From assembly GCA_035253825.1 (NCBI GenBank), contig DATFBM010000010.1:96001-160000 (forward strand): a stretch of DNA of 64,000 bases, given 5' to 3'. The DNA is from JACCTH01 sp035253825 (GTDB taxonomy: Bacteria > Actinomycetota > Acidimicrobiia > Spongiisociales > ZC4RG35). A program made the position numbers and the translations under genes. The first letter of the stretch is position 1. The number at the start of each line of letters is the position of its first letter. The notes beneath the pieces were generated by a model. It was not told the origin of the DNA. It searched no databases and was given only the letters and a program-made list of their open reading frames with translations. Shown here in pieces: positions 52,281 through 60,580 of this stretch.

Positions 52281-53867
52281 ATGCTCGCCCCCTCCTGGAC
52301 CCGTGCCGAGCATCGCCGTCGATTGGGAGAGGCCGGCTCCTTCGATGTCGTCGTTGTCGGTGGAGGAGTGATCGGCTGCGGTGTGGCTCTCGACCTCACA
52401 ACGCGGGGATTCCGTGTTGCCCTGATCGAGCAGGCCGATTGGGCATCGGGCACTTCCGGGCGGTCGACCAAGCTTTTTCACGGTGGCATCCGCTACCTCC
52501 CCCACTTCCGGTTCCAGCTGGTCGCCGAAGGCCTGCGTGAGCAGCGGGTATTGGCCCGGATCGCCGACTACTTGTTTCAGACCCTCGAATTCGTCGTTCC
52601 CGTTTACGACCAGCACGGGCTGGCCGACGCCCCTGCCTGGGCAGCCCGCGGACGGCGAGCTTCGATTGCCCTCGGCGCCGGGCTTATCGTCTACGACCTC
52701 CTGGGTGGGTTCAACCGGCCGGGCGAGCGGCATCGCCGGCTTGCGCTCGCGGAGGTCCGCCAAGCCGCTCCCCTTCTGCGCACCGAAGGGCTGCGGGGAG
52801 GCTTCGCCTACTCCGACGCCCAAACCGACGACGCTCGACTGGTGATCGCCCTGGCGAGAACCGCGGTCAGGCACGGTTGTACTGCCGTCAGCCGGATGGA
52901 GGCTCAGCGAATCGAGGAGACAGCGAGTGGATTCGAGATCGATCTCGAAGACCATCTTGACGGTGGAAGGCGACGGCTTCGAGCCCGGGCGGTGGTCTCG
53001 GCGACCGGTGCCTTCCGTCCGCCTCCGCTGGGGGAAGAAACACAACCTCAGTTGGTCCTCTCCAAGGGAGCCCACTTGATCCTGGGGGCCGAGGCCGTCG
53101 GGCTTTTGGACCGGGCGATCGTGCTGCCGAAAACCGACGATGGCCGCGTCCTCTTTCTCATTCCTTGGTCGGGCCATGCCCTGGTCGGTACCACCGACAC
53201 CCCCTATGAGGACTCCCCCGATCGCCCCATCGCCTCGGCCGAAGATGTCGAATATCTGCTCGACCACGTCCGCCGTTACCTGGACGTCAAAGACGTCAGC
53301 GCCCTCTCTACTTTCGCCGGACTCCGAGCACTGGCCGATCAAGGCGCCGAATCCACCGCCGAGGCCTCGCGGGAGCATGTGATCACCGAGCCCGGGCCCG
53401 GGTATCTCGTCGTCGCCGGCGGAAAGCTCACCACCTACCGCCGCATCGCCGCCGAGGTTGCCGACCAGATCACCCGTTTCCTCGGTTCCAACTCGAAGTC
53501 GCGGACCAAGCATGTCATCCTGGTGGGTGCGGGGGGATCACCGCCGACCCGAGGGCTCCATCGCTACGGTTCGGAGGCGAGCTCGGTCGAGAAGATCCTC
53601 GGTGAGGTTGCAAATGGCCGGAGGCTTTTAAGCGACGGAGTCACCTTTCTCGGTGAGGTTGGTCACGCCGTCCGCAACGAATCTGCAGTTTCGATCGGTG
53701 ATTTCTCTCTTCGTCGCACGCGGCTGTCGCTGCTGACTGCAGATCACGGTCGTGAGGATGCGGTTGCGATTGCCGAGGCGATGCAGGTGGAGCTGGGGTG
53801 GCCCGATAAGCAGCGCGATCATGAGCTTTCGGTTTTCCACCGCGAGCTCGAGGCGGAAGGGCTCTGA
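52281..53867 (+). CDS. glpD: Glycerol-3-phosphate dehydrogenase (FAD)
   Basis: A 528-residue membrane-associated flavoenzyme oxidising glycerol-3-phosphate to dihydroxyacetone phosphate. The FAD motif is VVVVGGGVIGCGVALDL; further blocks are SSGTS-like ASGTSGRSTKLFHGGIRYL, LIPWSGHALVGTTDTPYE and VAGGKLTTYRR, with a C-terminal helical domain. The enzyme belongs with glpK on the opposite strand: glpK makes its substrate. The two genes converge with stop codons back to back (TGATCA) and no intergenic base. Confidence 0.94.
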   Translation: MLAPSWTRAEHRRRLGEAGSFDVVVVGGGVIGCGVALDLTTRGFRVALIEQADWASGTSGRSTKLFHGGIRYLPHFRFQLVAEGLREQRVLARIADYLFQTLEFVVPVYDQHGLADAPAWAARGRRASIALGAGLIVYDLLGGFNRPGERHRRLALAEVRQAAPLLRTEGLRGGFAYSDAQTDDARLVIALARTAVRHGCTAVSRMEAQRIEETASGFEIDLEDHLDGGRRRLRARAVVSATGAFRPPPLGEETQPQLVLSKGAHLILGAEAVGLLDRAIVLPKTDDGRVLFLIPWSGHALVGTTDTPYEDSPDRPIASAEDVEYLLDHVRRYLDVKDVSALSTFAGLRALADQGAESTAEASREHVITEPGPGYLVVAGGKLTTYRRIAAEVADQITRFLGSNSKSRTKHVILVGAGGSPPTRGLHRYGSEASSVEKILGEVANGRRLLSDGVTFLGEVGHAVRNESAVSIGDFSLRRTRLSLLTADHGREDAVAIAEAMQVELGWPDKQRDHELSVFHRELEAEGL

Positions 53868-55346
53868 TCAGACCCAATCGAGGGTGCGCCTAACCGCCTG
53901 CCGCCAACGATCGACGAGGGCCTGGCGCTGGTCCTCGGCCATCTTGGGCTCGAATCGTCGATCAACCCTCCAATTGGAATCCAACTCCGAGACCGAGCTC
54001 CATACACCCTCGGCGAGGCCGGCTGCGTATGCCGCACCTAACGCCGTGGTCTCCGCCACCACCGGTCGCACTACCGGGATTCCGAGGATGTCCGCTTGGA
54101 ACTGCATCAGGAACTCGTTTTGGACCATGCCCCCGTCGACCCGCAACTCCGTGAGGGCGATCCCCGAGTCGGCCCGCATCGCTTCGACCACCTCCTGAGT
54201 CTGAAAAGCGGTCGCCTCGAGAGCCGCCCGCCCAATGTGGCCACGAGTGGCGAAACGGGTGAGACCGACAACCACGCCCCTGGCATCCGGGCGCCAGTGG
54301 GGGGCAAACAGCCCGCTGAAGGCAGGCACGAAGTAGACGTCCCCATTGTCCTCAACCGAAGCTGCCAGTTGCTCGATCTCGGTCGCAGACTCGATCAAGC
54401 CGAGGTTGTCCCGCAGCCACTGCACAAGGGAGCCCGCCACCGCCACCGATCCTTCGAGGGCAAACATCAAAGGTCCCTCTTCCAACCGGAAGGCGGCGGT
54501 GGTCAGCAGTCCGTGATCAGACGGGACCGGAGCGCTGCCGGTATTGAGCAGAAGGAAGCATCCGGTGCCATAGGTGTTCTTCGCCGCTCCCGCCTCCAAC
54601 CCGAGCTGACCGAAGAGGGCTGCCTGCTGATCGCCGAGGACCCCGCTGATCGGGACTCCCTCAAGTGGTCCGGTGCCCAAACCGACACGCCCCGAGGAGG
54701 AATGAATCTCCGGCAACGACGACAGAGGAATCTCCATCGCCTCGCAAATCTCTTCGCTCCACGCCCCTTTTCTCAGATCCATCAGGAGCGTGCGCGAGGC
54801 ATTGGTGGCGTCGGTGACATGGCGTCCCACCAGGTTGGAGAGGATCCAGGCATCGATGGTGCCGAAGGCGAGGTTCCCGGACTTGGCCGCATCGGCCACG
54901 GCCGGAACCTCCTCCAAGAGCCAAGCGAGCTTGGGGCCGGAGAAGTAGGTGGCGAGAGGGAGACCGGTGATCGGCCGGAAGCGGTCGGGGCCGGCTTCCT
55001 TTCCCAGGGTTTTGCAGAGCGCGGCGGTGCGGGTGTCCTGCCAGACGATGGCGTTATGGAGGGGTACTCCCGTCCGACGGTCCCAGACGACGGTGGTCTC
55101 CCGTTGATTGGTGATGCCAACGGCTGTCAGATCCCTGGCCGTCAACCCTGCTTCGGCCAAGGCGCGCCAGATCACCCGCCAGATGCTTTCGATGATCTCG
55201 GTGGGGTCGTGCTCCACCCAACCGGGCCGCGGGAAGATCTGACGGTGCTCCTCCTGGCTTTGTCCGAGGATCCGGCCCGAGTCGTCGAAGATGATGAATC
55301 GACTGCTGGTTGTGCCTTGGTCGATAGCGCCGACCAACGCGGTCAC
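53868..55346 (-). CDS. glpK: Glycerol kinase
   Basis: A 492-residue FGGY-family kinase that phosphorylates glycerol. Motifs: AIDQGTTSSRFIIFD (ATP-binding), GWVEHDPTEI, TNQRETTVVWDRRTGVPLHNAIVWQDTRT (substrate site), TYGTGCFLLLNTG, and RVDGGMVQNEFLMQFQADILG. The GTG at 55346 overlaps the VOC gene stop (GTGA). The longer frame upstream overlaps VOC and is not coding. It works with glpD in glycerol use. Confidence 0.95.
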   Translation of the reverse strand: MTALVGAIDQGTTSSRFIIFDDSGRILGQSQEEHRQIFPRPGWVEHDPTEIIESIWRVIWRALAEAGLTARDLTAVGITNQRETTVVWDRRTGVPLHNAIVWQDTRTAALCKTLGKEAGPDRFRPITGLPLATYFSGPKLAWLLEEVPAVADAAKSGNLAFGTIDAWILSNLVGRHVTDATNASRTLLMDLRKGAWSEEICEAMEIPLSSLPEIHSSSGRVGLGTGPLEGVPISGVLGDQQAALFGQLGLEAGAAKNTYGTGCFLLLNTGSAPVPSDHGLLTTAAFRLEEGPLMFALEGSVAVAGSLVQWLRDNLGLIESATEIEQLAASVEDNGDVYFVPAFSGLFAPHWRPDARGVVVGLTRFATRGHIGRAALEATAFQTQEVVEAMRADSGIALTELRVDGGMVQNEFLMQFQADILGIPVVRPVVAETTALGAAYAAGLAEGVWSSVSELDSNWRVDRRFEPKMAEDQRQALVDRWRQAVRRTLDWV

Positions 55347-55744
55347 GCCTGAGGTTGCTCCTGGGATGCAAACAGATCGAAATGATTCCCATCGGGGTCG
55401 GCGAGCGTTGCGTACCGCATCGACCAGGGTGCGTCGAAGGGGGCGACCACTGTCGTTCCACCAATTCCGGTCAAGAGCAAGTGGAGGCGATCGACTTCCG
55501 CCGGGCTCTCGCAAAGAAACGCCAGCGTCGTTCGCTGACTCCCGCCACGGGGCGGCTCCCAGTCCGAGAACGACCTCATCATGTCCTCGGTGTCGAGCAT
55601 CACCCGAATCCCACCTGGAGTCTCGGCTTCGACGTGACCTTCGTTCTCAGAGCCAGCGGGAAAGTCAAGGCCCAGGTGTCGGTAGAAGGCCGTCGAGTCA
55701 GCCATCGAGGAAACCACTATTCCGATTGCATCAAGTCGGGGCAT
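55343..55744 (-). CDS. VOC family (glyoxalase-like) protein
   Basis: A 133-residue protein with two beta-alpha-beta-beta-beta modules: IGIVVSSMADSTAFYRHLGLDF and a C-terminal TLADPDGNHFDLFAS with the typical DPDGN metal-site turn. The ligand or reaction is unknown. It lies 15 bp after pth and overlaps glpK by 4 bp, so pth, VOC and glpK are probably on one transcript. Confidence 0.85.
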   Translation of the reverse strand: MPRLDAIGIVVSSMADSTAFYRHLGLDFPAGSENEGHVEAETPGGIRVMLDTEDMMRSFSDWEPPRGGSQRTTLAFLCESPAEVDRLHLLLTGIGGTTVVAPFDAPWSMRYATLADPDGNHFDLFASQEQPQA

Positions 55745-55759
55745 GATCGGATTCTGGCA

Positions 55760-56326
55760 CTAGGAAGGCCGACGGTGTGCGGCCAGTTCCTGTGCCCGGG
55801 CTGGGTCTTCCAGCCAGCGCTCGGCTACGTCAGCCGCGTCCTCGACCAGCTGGTCGGCTTCTTCCCGTTCGGACTTGTCGAATGGACGGAGCACGTGGTC
55901 GGCGGCTTCCCGGCTTCCGGGCGGTCGGCCCACTCCCAGCTTCAGCCGGGCGAAATCGGGGTGTCCGAGATGCGACTCGATCGAGCGGATGCCGTTGTTG
56001 CCACCGCTCCCCCCACCCATCTGGAGGCGCAATCTCCCCAGGGCGAGGTCGATGTCATCGTGGACCACCAGCAGCTCGATTGCCGGCACTTTGAAGTAGG
56101 AGAGAATTCCAGCCACCGCCCGTCCCGAGTCGTTCATGAACGTGAGCGGGGCGGCCAGAATCAGGTTCCGACCAGCTCGGGCCAGCTCGGCACGCACCCG
56201 TAACGGACCTCGCCGGAGCTTGACCTCAAAGCGTCGCGCCAAACTCGAGACGACCTCGAAACCAAGATTGTGGCGGGTGCCGACGTAGGAGGCTCCGGGA
56301 TTCCGAAGCCCACAGATGACCGGCAT
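55760..56326 (-). CDS. pth: Peptidyl-tRNA hydrolase
   Basis: A 188-residue enzyme that frees peptide from stalled peptidyl-tRNA. It shows GLRNPGASYVGTRHNLGFEVV with catalytic His19, TFMNDSGRAV, HDDIDLALGRLRLQMGGGSGGNNGIRSIESHLG, and the usual helical lid. The ATG directly follows the rplY TAG, in the order rplY-pth common in actinobacteria. Confidence 0.95.
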   Translation of the reverse strand: MPVICGLRNPGASYVGTRHNLGFEVVSSLARRFEVKLRRGPLRVRAELARAGRNLILAAPLTFMNDSGRAVAGILSYFKVPAIELLVVHDDIDLALGRLRLQMGGGSGGNNGIRSIESHLGHPDFARLKLGVGRPPGSREAADHVLRPFDKSEREEADQLVEDAADVAERWLEDPARAQELAAHRRPS

Positions 56327-56998
56327 CTACTCCTCGCCGGGCTCGCCGTCTTCTGTGGCTGCCGTCTCGGGACCCTCCTCGCCAGCCTCGGCACCCTCGC
56401 CCTCTTCGCCCTCGGTCGGCTCGGGCTCCGGCTCAGGCTCGGCGGCAGGCACCGAGACCGAGACGAGCAATTCTTCGGGGCTGTCGAGGATGGCAACCCC
56501 CTCGATCTGCGGTAGGTCACTGACGTGGAGAGAGTCGTTGATTCCCAATTCCGAGACGTCGAGCTCGAAGGCCGATGGAATCTCGGTGGGAAGGGCCTCG
56601 ACGGTGACGTCGTTGCGGGCCGGAACGAGGATTCCTCCTTCCTTCACGCCTATCGGGCTGCCGACGAAGTGGATGGCGACCTCGGCATGGACTTTGACAG
56701 TGAGGTCAACACGAACGAAATCGACGTGACGGATGAAGGGCTTATAGGGATGTCGATCGACGCCTCGGACCAGGGTCGGAATCCCCTCGGCTCCGTCGAT
56801 CTGGAGGTTGATCACGACATTTGCTCCGGCCGGGGTGTGAAAGGCCTGAGTGAGATCGTGGTGATCAACTGCAACATGAGTCGGGTCGGCCCCCCGGCCA
56901 TAGACCACGGCCGGCACCTGGCCGGTCTTTCGCAGCCGGCGTGCCGCCCGACTGCCGGTGGCGCGACCGGTATCGGCTTTGAGATTGACCTCAGCCAT
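56327..56998 (-). CDS. rplY: Large ribosomal subunit protein bL25 (TL5/Ctc type)
   Basis: A 223-residue 5S-rRNA-binding protein. The N-terminal L25 domain is complete (TGRATGSRAARRLRKTGQVPAVVYG, then HVDFVRVDL). A second beta-barrel domain (VEALPTEIPSAFELDVSELGINDSLHVSDLPQIEGV) is of the general-stress Ctc type, followed by a very acidic Glu/Pro/Gly tail of about 40 residues. AAGGAG lies 8 nt before the ATG. A TATAAT box lies about 45 bp upstream. Confidence 0.94.
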   Translation of the reverse strand: MAEVNLKADTGRATGSRAARRLRKTGQVPAVVYGRGADPTHVAVDHHDLTQAFHTPAGANVVINLQIDGAEGIPTLVRGVDRHPYKPFIRHVDFVRVDLTVKVHAEVAIHFVGSPIGVKEGGILVPARNDVTVEALPTEIPSAFELDVSELGINDSLHVSDLPQIEGVAILDSPEELLVSVSVPAAEPEPEPEPTEGEEGEGAEAGEEGPETAATEDGEPGEE

Positions 56999-57041
56999 GA
57001 CTAATTCTCCTTGCGAAAAGGGGGGCGAGGAGCCGCCAAGA

Positions 57042-57047
57042 ATTATA
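57042..57047 (-). promoter_or_regulatory. -10 box (TATAAT) for rplY-pth operon
   Basis: TATAAT on the minus strand, about 45 nt before the rplY ATG. It gives a leader containing AAGGAG, in contrast to the leaderless genes nearby. Confidence 0.6.
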
Positions 57048-57092
57048 CGCCCTCGTTATCGCCTCGAAATCAAGACAAAGACAAGCCGAAAT

Positions 57093-57707
57093 TCATGTCA
57101 GCACGAAAGCGAGGGTTTCTCGGACGAGCAGGTGGACAGACCCTAGACCCCCGAGGGAGTGATCCGCCTTGAGATCGATCACCTTTGCGTTGGGCAACGA
57201 ACGCACATGACGATCAAAGAGCTCTGAGCGACTGAGGGCGTCGTGATCGCCCTGGAAAAAGAGCATCGGCACCCGAATCGAGCCCAGGTGATCGATGCGC
57301 AGACGGTCGGGCTTACCGGGTGGATGAAGGGGATAGCCATAACAAATCACCCCTCGTACGTCGGCCCCTTCCGCCGCCAAGTAGGTGCCCATCCTCCCCC
57401 CCATCGATCGCCCGGCCAGATATGTGCCCTCCGGGCACCTCTCCGCAAGTTTGGCAAGGGCCGCCCGGTGAGTGGCAAGAAGTCGTTCGGTCACGTCCGG
57501 TCGATTTCGGCCCGCCTCGGAGTAGGGATAGTTGAAGGTCATCACCCGCACTCCGCCGGCTGCCAGCCCCGAGCGAGTCGCCACCATCACGGGGTGATCC
57601 TGGCTGGTGGCGGCGCCGTGGGCGAGGAGGATGCCCCGCTCCCCTTGCCCTTCGATCTTCCCCGTGACGGCATCGCCGTCGACCTTGATTCGCAGGGTTC
57701 GAGCCAT
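57093..57707 (-). CDS. KANL3/Tex30-like alpha/beta hydrolase
   Basis: A 204-residue cytosolic alpha/beta-hydrolase: LLAHGAATSQDHP, TFNYPYSEAGRNRPD, nucleophile elbow GRSMGGRMG, acid in FFQGDHDALS and His in KADHSLGG. This matches the small bacterial branch called KANL3/Tex30 or dienelactone-hydrolase-like. The substrate is unknown. A TAGCGT box lies 6 nt before the ATG. It is divergent from the YeiH-type gene (29 bp between starts). Confidence 0.82.
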   Translation of the reverse strand: MARTLRIKVDGDAVTGKIEGQGERGILLAHGAATSQDHPVMVATRSGLAAGGVRVMTFNYPYSEAGRNRPDVTERLLATHRAALAKLAERCPEGTYLAGRSMGGRMGTYLAAEGADVRGVICYGYPLHPPGKPDRLRIDHLGSIRVPMLFFQGDHDALSRSELFDRHVRSLPNAKVIDLKADHSLGGLGSVHLLVRETLAFVLT

Positions 57708-57713
57708 CTGGGC

Positions 57714-57719
57714 ACGCTA
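57714..57719 (-). promoter_or_regulatory. -10 box for leaderless KANL3/Tex30-like hydrolase
   Basis: TAGCGT on the minus strand, 6 nt before the ATG at 57707. The opposing TAGCCT box lies 5 bp away. Confidence 0.55.
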
Positions 57720-57724
57720 GGAGA

Positions 57725-57730
57725 TAGCCT
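57725..57730 (+). promoter_or_regulatory. -10 box for leaderless YeiH-type gene
   Basis: TAGCCT, 6 nt before the GTG at 57737. Confidence 0.55.
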
Positions 57731-57736
57731 CCTTCA

Positions 57737-58702
57737 GTGCGCACCCGCCTTCCCGGCATCTCGACGGCGGTGGTGCTGGCAGCAGCCGCGATCGCCCTCG
57801 GTCGGATTTTGGAGCCCTTCTCGGCCCTGATCATCGCGCTCATCCTCGGGTTCGCGGCTGGCAACCTGGCCCGCCCGAAGCTCGGCTTGGGACCAGGCTT
57901 CCAGCTCGTCGCTCGACATCTTCTCCGGGCGGCGGTGGTCATGCTGGGCGCTCGGCTCTCCTTCGGGGACCTGGCGGCGATTGGGGGGCCGGGTCTGGCG
58001 GTAGTGGCGGCGACCGTGGTCACCACCTTCTTTGGAGCCCAGCTGCTCGGTCGGCTCCTGGGCGTGAGCCGCAACCTTTCGCTCCTGATCGGCACCGGCT
58101 ATGCCATCTGCGGCGTGTCGGCGGTCGCCGCTATGAACGGAGTCGTCGGCGCCGAAGACGAAGAGGTCACCTACGCCATCGGTCTGGTCACCATGGCCGG
58201 CAGTCTCTCGATCTTGATCCTGCCCCTGATCGCTCGGGGGCTGGGGATGGAACCGGCCGCCTTCGGCAGCTGGGTGGGGGGCGCAGTCCACGACGTTGCC
58301 CAGGCCGTGGCCGCCGCTTCGACCTCGCCGCCTCCCGCGCTGGAGGCGGCCATCGTCGTCAAATTGACCCGAGTCGCACTCCTGGCCCCGCTCGTGGTGG
58401 CAGTGGCCATCTCGAGAAAGCGAGGAGACGGAGCGATCGGGCGCCAGCCCCCGCTACCGCTCTTCGTCATCGGGTTTCTGGCTCTGGTGGCGATCCAATC
58501 GCTCGGCCTTCTTTCTGATCCAATGACCGAACTGATCCGAAGTATCGAAGTGGCGGCGTTCACCATCGCCCTGGTCGGGGTCGGGGGCGGAGTCGACATT
58601 TCTCGCTTGCGCTCCCTCGGCGGTCGGCCATTGCGCCTCGGCCTCATGGCCTGGGTCCTGGTCTCGGCGGTCGCCCTGGCCGCGGTCGCTTTGACCGCAT
58701 AG
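57737..58702 (+). CDS. YeiH-type putative sulfate exporter family protein
   Basis: A 321-residue polytopic membrane protein of the UPF0324/YeiH family, with about ten hydrophobic segments. Characteristic pieces are LRAAVVMLGARLSFGDL, IGTGYAICGVSAVAA and WVGGAVHDVAQAVAA. The family is annotated as putative sulfate exporter, but transport is unproven. It converges with the NmrA gene, 13 bp apart. Confidence 0.88.
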   Translation: MRTRLPGISTAVVLAAAAIALGRILEPFSALIIALILGFAAGNLARPKLGLGPGFQLVARHLLRAAVVMLGARLSFGDLAAIGGPGLAVVAATVVTTFFGAQLLGRLLGVSRNLSLLIGTGYAICGVSAVAAMNGVVGAEDEEVTYAIGLVTMAGSLSILILPLIARGLGMEPAAFGSWVGGAVHDVAQAVAAASTSPPPALEAAIVVKLTRVALLAPLVVAVAISRKRGDGAIGRQPPLPLFVIGFLALVAIQSLGLLSDPMTELIRSIEVAAFTIALVGVGGGVDISRLRSLGGRPLRLGLMAWVLVSAVALAAVALTA

Positions 58703-58715
58703 AAAGACGGTGGAG

Positions 58716-59594
58716 CTAGTCGACCCGGGCCCGAGCTTGGTCGCGGGCCCTTACCAGCCAGTCCCTCACCGTGAGCGCTTGGGGATGAATCGCCCTCGTG
58801 GCCGCGGTATCGGTCGACACCTCCCCAGTCCGCAGCCAGCGCCACATGGGGATGACATCCCGTTTGGTAAACCGGTCAAACAGCCACATCGGCATGGGAA
58901 AGGTTCGAGGACTCTTGCCCATGATCTCCCGATAGAGAGATCGGCACTCACGGAGCGTTCGCACGTCGCCGGCCAGGGATAGGTCCTGGCCGATATAGAC
59001 CTCGGGCTGGGCCAAGACCGCGGTAGTGATGACGCCGACGTCGGCCACCGCCAGCCAGGGGATGGGGCGATCTTCGCCGGTGAGGGGTGGCCAGATCCTC
59101 CAGGTCCCCAATGCGGGATAGAAGCCCTTGTCGGTCATCAACTCCATGAAGGCGCGGGGACGGAGGCTGGTGAAAGGCAAATCGAGACTCTTCATGTGAG
59201 CCTCGACCTCGAGCTTGGACTCCCAGGATGGGATCCCGGTGCCTTTTTCGCCGGTGCCGGCGGAGGCATAGACCAGATGCTGCACGCCAACTTCTTTGGC
59301 CACATCAGCCACATTTCGCCCCTGCGCCACTTCACGCACGAAGCCACTGACGAGCCCGTTTTGGACGCTGAATACCGCCCGGGCACCGTCGAACGGTTTT
59401 CTCAATGTCGATAGTTCGTCCAGGTCGCTTTGAACTACCTCGGCTCCCAACCCGGCGAGGGCCTTTGCGGGCTCTCCATCTGGTCTTCGGGTGAGAGCAC
59501 GTACCTTCCAACCCGATTGCAAAAGTGCGCGGGCCACGGCGCCACCTTGGCGACCTGTGGCGCCACAAACCGCGACGATGTTCTCAGCCGGCAA
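58716..59594 (-). CDS. NmrA-like NAD(P)-binding protein
   Basis: A 292-residue atypical SDR of the NmrA/HSCARG type: VAVCGATGRQGGAVARALL, then VRALTRRPD, VQSDLDELSTL, VFSVQN and HLVYASAG. It lacks the usual Tyr-x3-Lys, as in redox-sensing NmrA proteins. TTG at 59594 has GAGG 5 nt upstream and a TACGAT box about 27 nt upstream; ATG at 59648 is the alternative but would overlap the divergent promoter. Confidence 0.8.
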   Translation of the reverse strand: MPAENIVAVCGATGRQGGAVARALLQSGWKVRALTRRPDGEPAKALAGLGAEVVQSDLDELSTLRKPFDGARAVFSVQNGLVSGFVREVAQGRNVADVAKEVGVQHLVYASAGTGEKGTGIPSWESKLEVEAHMKSLDLPFTSLRPRAFMELMTDKGFYPALGTWRIWPPLTGEDRPIPWLAVADVGVITTAVLAQPEVYIGQDLSLAGDVRTLRECRSLYREIMGKSPRTFPMPMWLFDRFTKRDVIPMWRWLRTGEVSTDTAATRAIHPQALTVRDWLVRARDQARARVD

Positions 59595-59620
59595 TGCGTC
59601 CTCGAGTACCTGCGCGGGCG

Positions 59621-59626
59621 ATCGTA
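59621..59626 (-). promoter_or_regulatory. -10 box for NmrA-like gene
   Basis: TACGAT on the minus strand, 26 nt before TTG 59594. Confidence 0.4.
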
Positions 59627-59639
59627 GCTTGGGGGTACC

Positions 59640-59645
59640 TACCAT
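59640..59645 (+). promoter_or_regulatory. -10 box for leaderless solute-binding-like gene
   Basis: TACCAT, 8 nt before the GTG at 59654. Confidence 0.5.
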
Positions 59646-59653
59646 CATTGGGT

Positions 59654-60580
59654 GTGAGCGGTTGGCGTGCGGGATTGGTCGCCCTCGCCCTCGGCGGTGT
59701 GATCTTGGCAATTGGCTGGGTCATCGGGCGCGATGCACCGACTCCAGGCCCCGCCACCAGCGTTCCCGTAGCCGAGGCCGACGTCACCCTCGCTTGCACC
59801 CAAACCTTTTCTCTCGTCTGTGGCGACCTGGCCAGCCGGTTCGGTTTCGCAAGCACTGGATTCACGTTGGGCTCCGAGATCGCCCCCGACACGGTCGTAA
59901 TCGGTTTCGCCGGCGATCTTCCGGCCGAAGCGACCTCTTTCGCCCGGAGCCCGATCGCGATCGCGATCTGGGCCGAGAAGGCTCCACGCCTGCAGCAAGC
60001 GTGCGGGGCCGTGGATCCGGCGTGCTTGGTAAGCGAAGCCGGCACCCGTTGGGAGGACCTCGGAGGCTCTCCCGATTGGGGAACGTTGCGTATCGGCCTG
60101 GCGGATCCCGAAACCGGTATCGCCGACCTCGAAGCTTGGAAGCTCATCGCCGACCAGCAACCCGGTCCCGGCTTCCGGCAGTTCGTGCCCCTTACCAGCC
60201 AGGATGGTGGAAGCTTGCTGCGAGACTTGGTCCTCTTCTCCTCGCGGGCCGACGCGGTGGTGTCCTCTGAGGTGGCCATCGCCGCCCAGTTGGCGAATGC
60301 CCGGGCGAGAGCAGGCCGGCTCGACGTTTTTTACCCCGAGCCCACTCCCTATCTCCCGGTGGCCGCTCTCGGAGAAGGGCGAGCCGCCAACTCATTCGTC
60401 GAAAGCCTGAGCGGTCCTGAAATTCAAGCGTTGCTCGGTAGCCTGGGTCTTCGTCCCCTGACCGGCGAGCCCACCGACCTGCTCGAAGATCTTGGCGAGC
60501 CCGGTACTGAAGCGGCGGGGGCGAGTCAAGCAGATCGACCCGCATTGGTGGCGAGTTGGGACACACTGATAGGAGCATGA
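59654..60580 (+). CDS. Anchored solute-binding-protein-like (SBP_bac_11-type)
   Basis: A 308-residue protein with an N-terminal signal anchor (about residues 5-25) and an extracytoplasmic domain like type-2 solute-binding proteins: TSFARSPIAIAIWAEKAP, then DWGTLRIGLADPETGIADLEAWKLIA, and DAVVSSEVAIAAQL. No ABC permease or ATPase is encoded nearby, so it is unlikely to serve a simple importer. Its stop overlaps the next gene, which has a similar domain fused to a VWA domain. Confidence 0.7.
   Translation: MSGWRAGLVALALGGVILAIGWVIGRDAPTPGPATSVPVAEADVTLACTQTFSLVCGDLASRFGFASTGFTLGSEIAPDTVVIGFAGDLPAEATSFARSPIAIAIWAEKAPRLQQACGAVDPACLVSEAGTRWEDLGGSPDWGTLRIGLADPETGIADLEAWKLIADQQPGPGFRQFVPLTSQDGGSLLRDLVLFSSRADAVVSSEVAIAAQLANARARAGRLDVFYPEPTPYLPVAALGEGRAANSFVESLSGPEIQALLGSLGLRPLTGEPTDLLEDLGEPGTEAAGASQADRPALVASWDTLIGA

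Noticed and set aside
52245..53513. 422-codon frame antisense to glpD
   Set aside because: Antisense to a gene with intact GlpD motifs; product resembles nothing.
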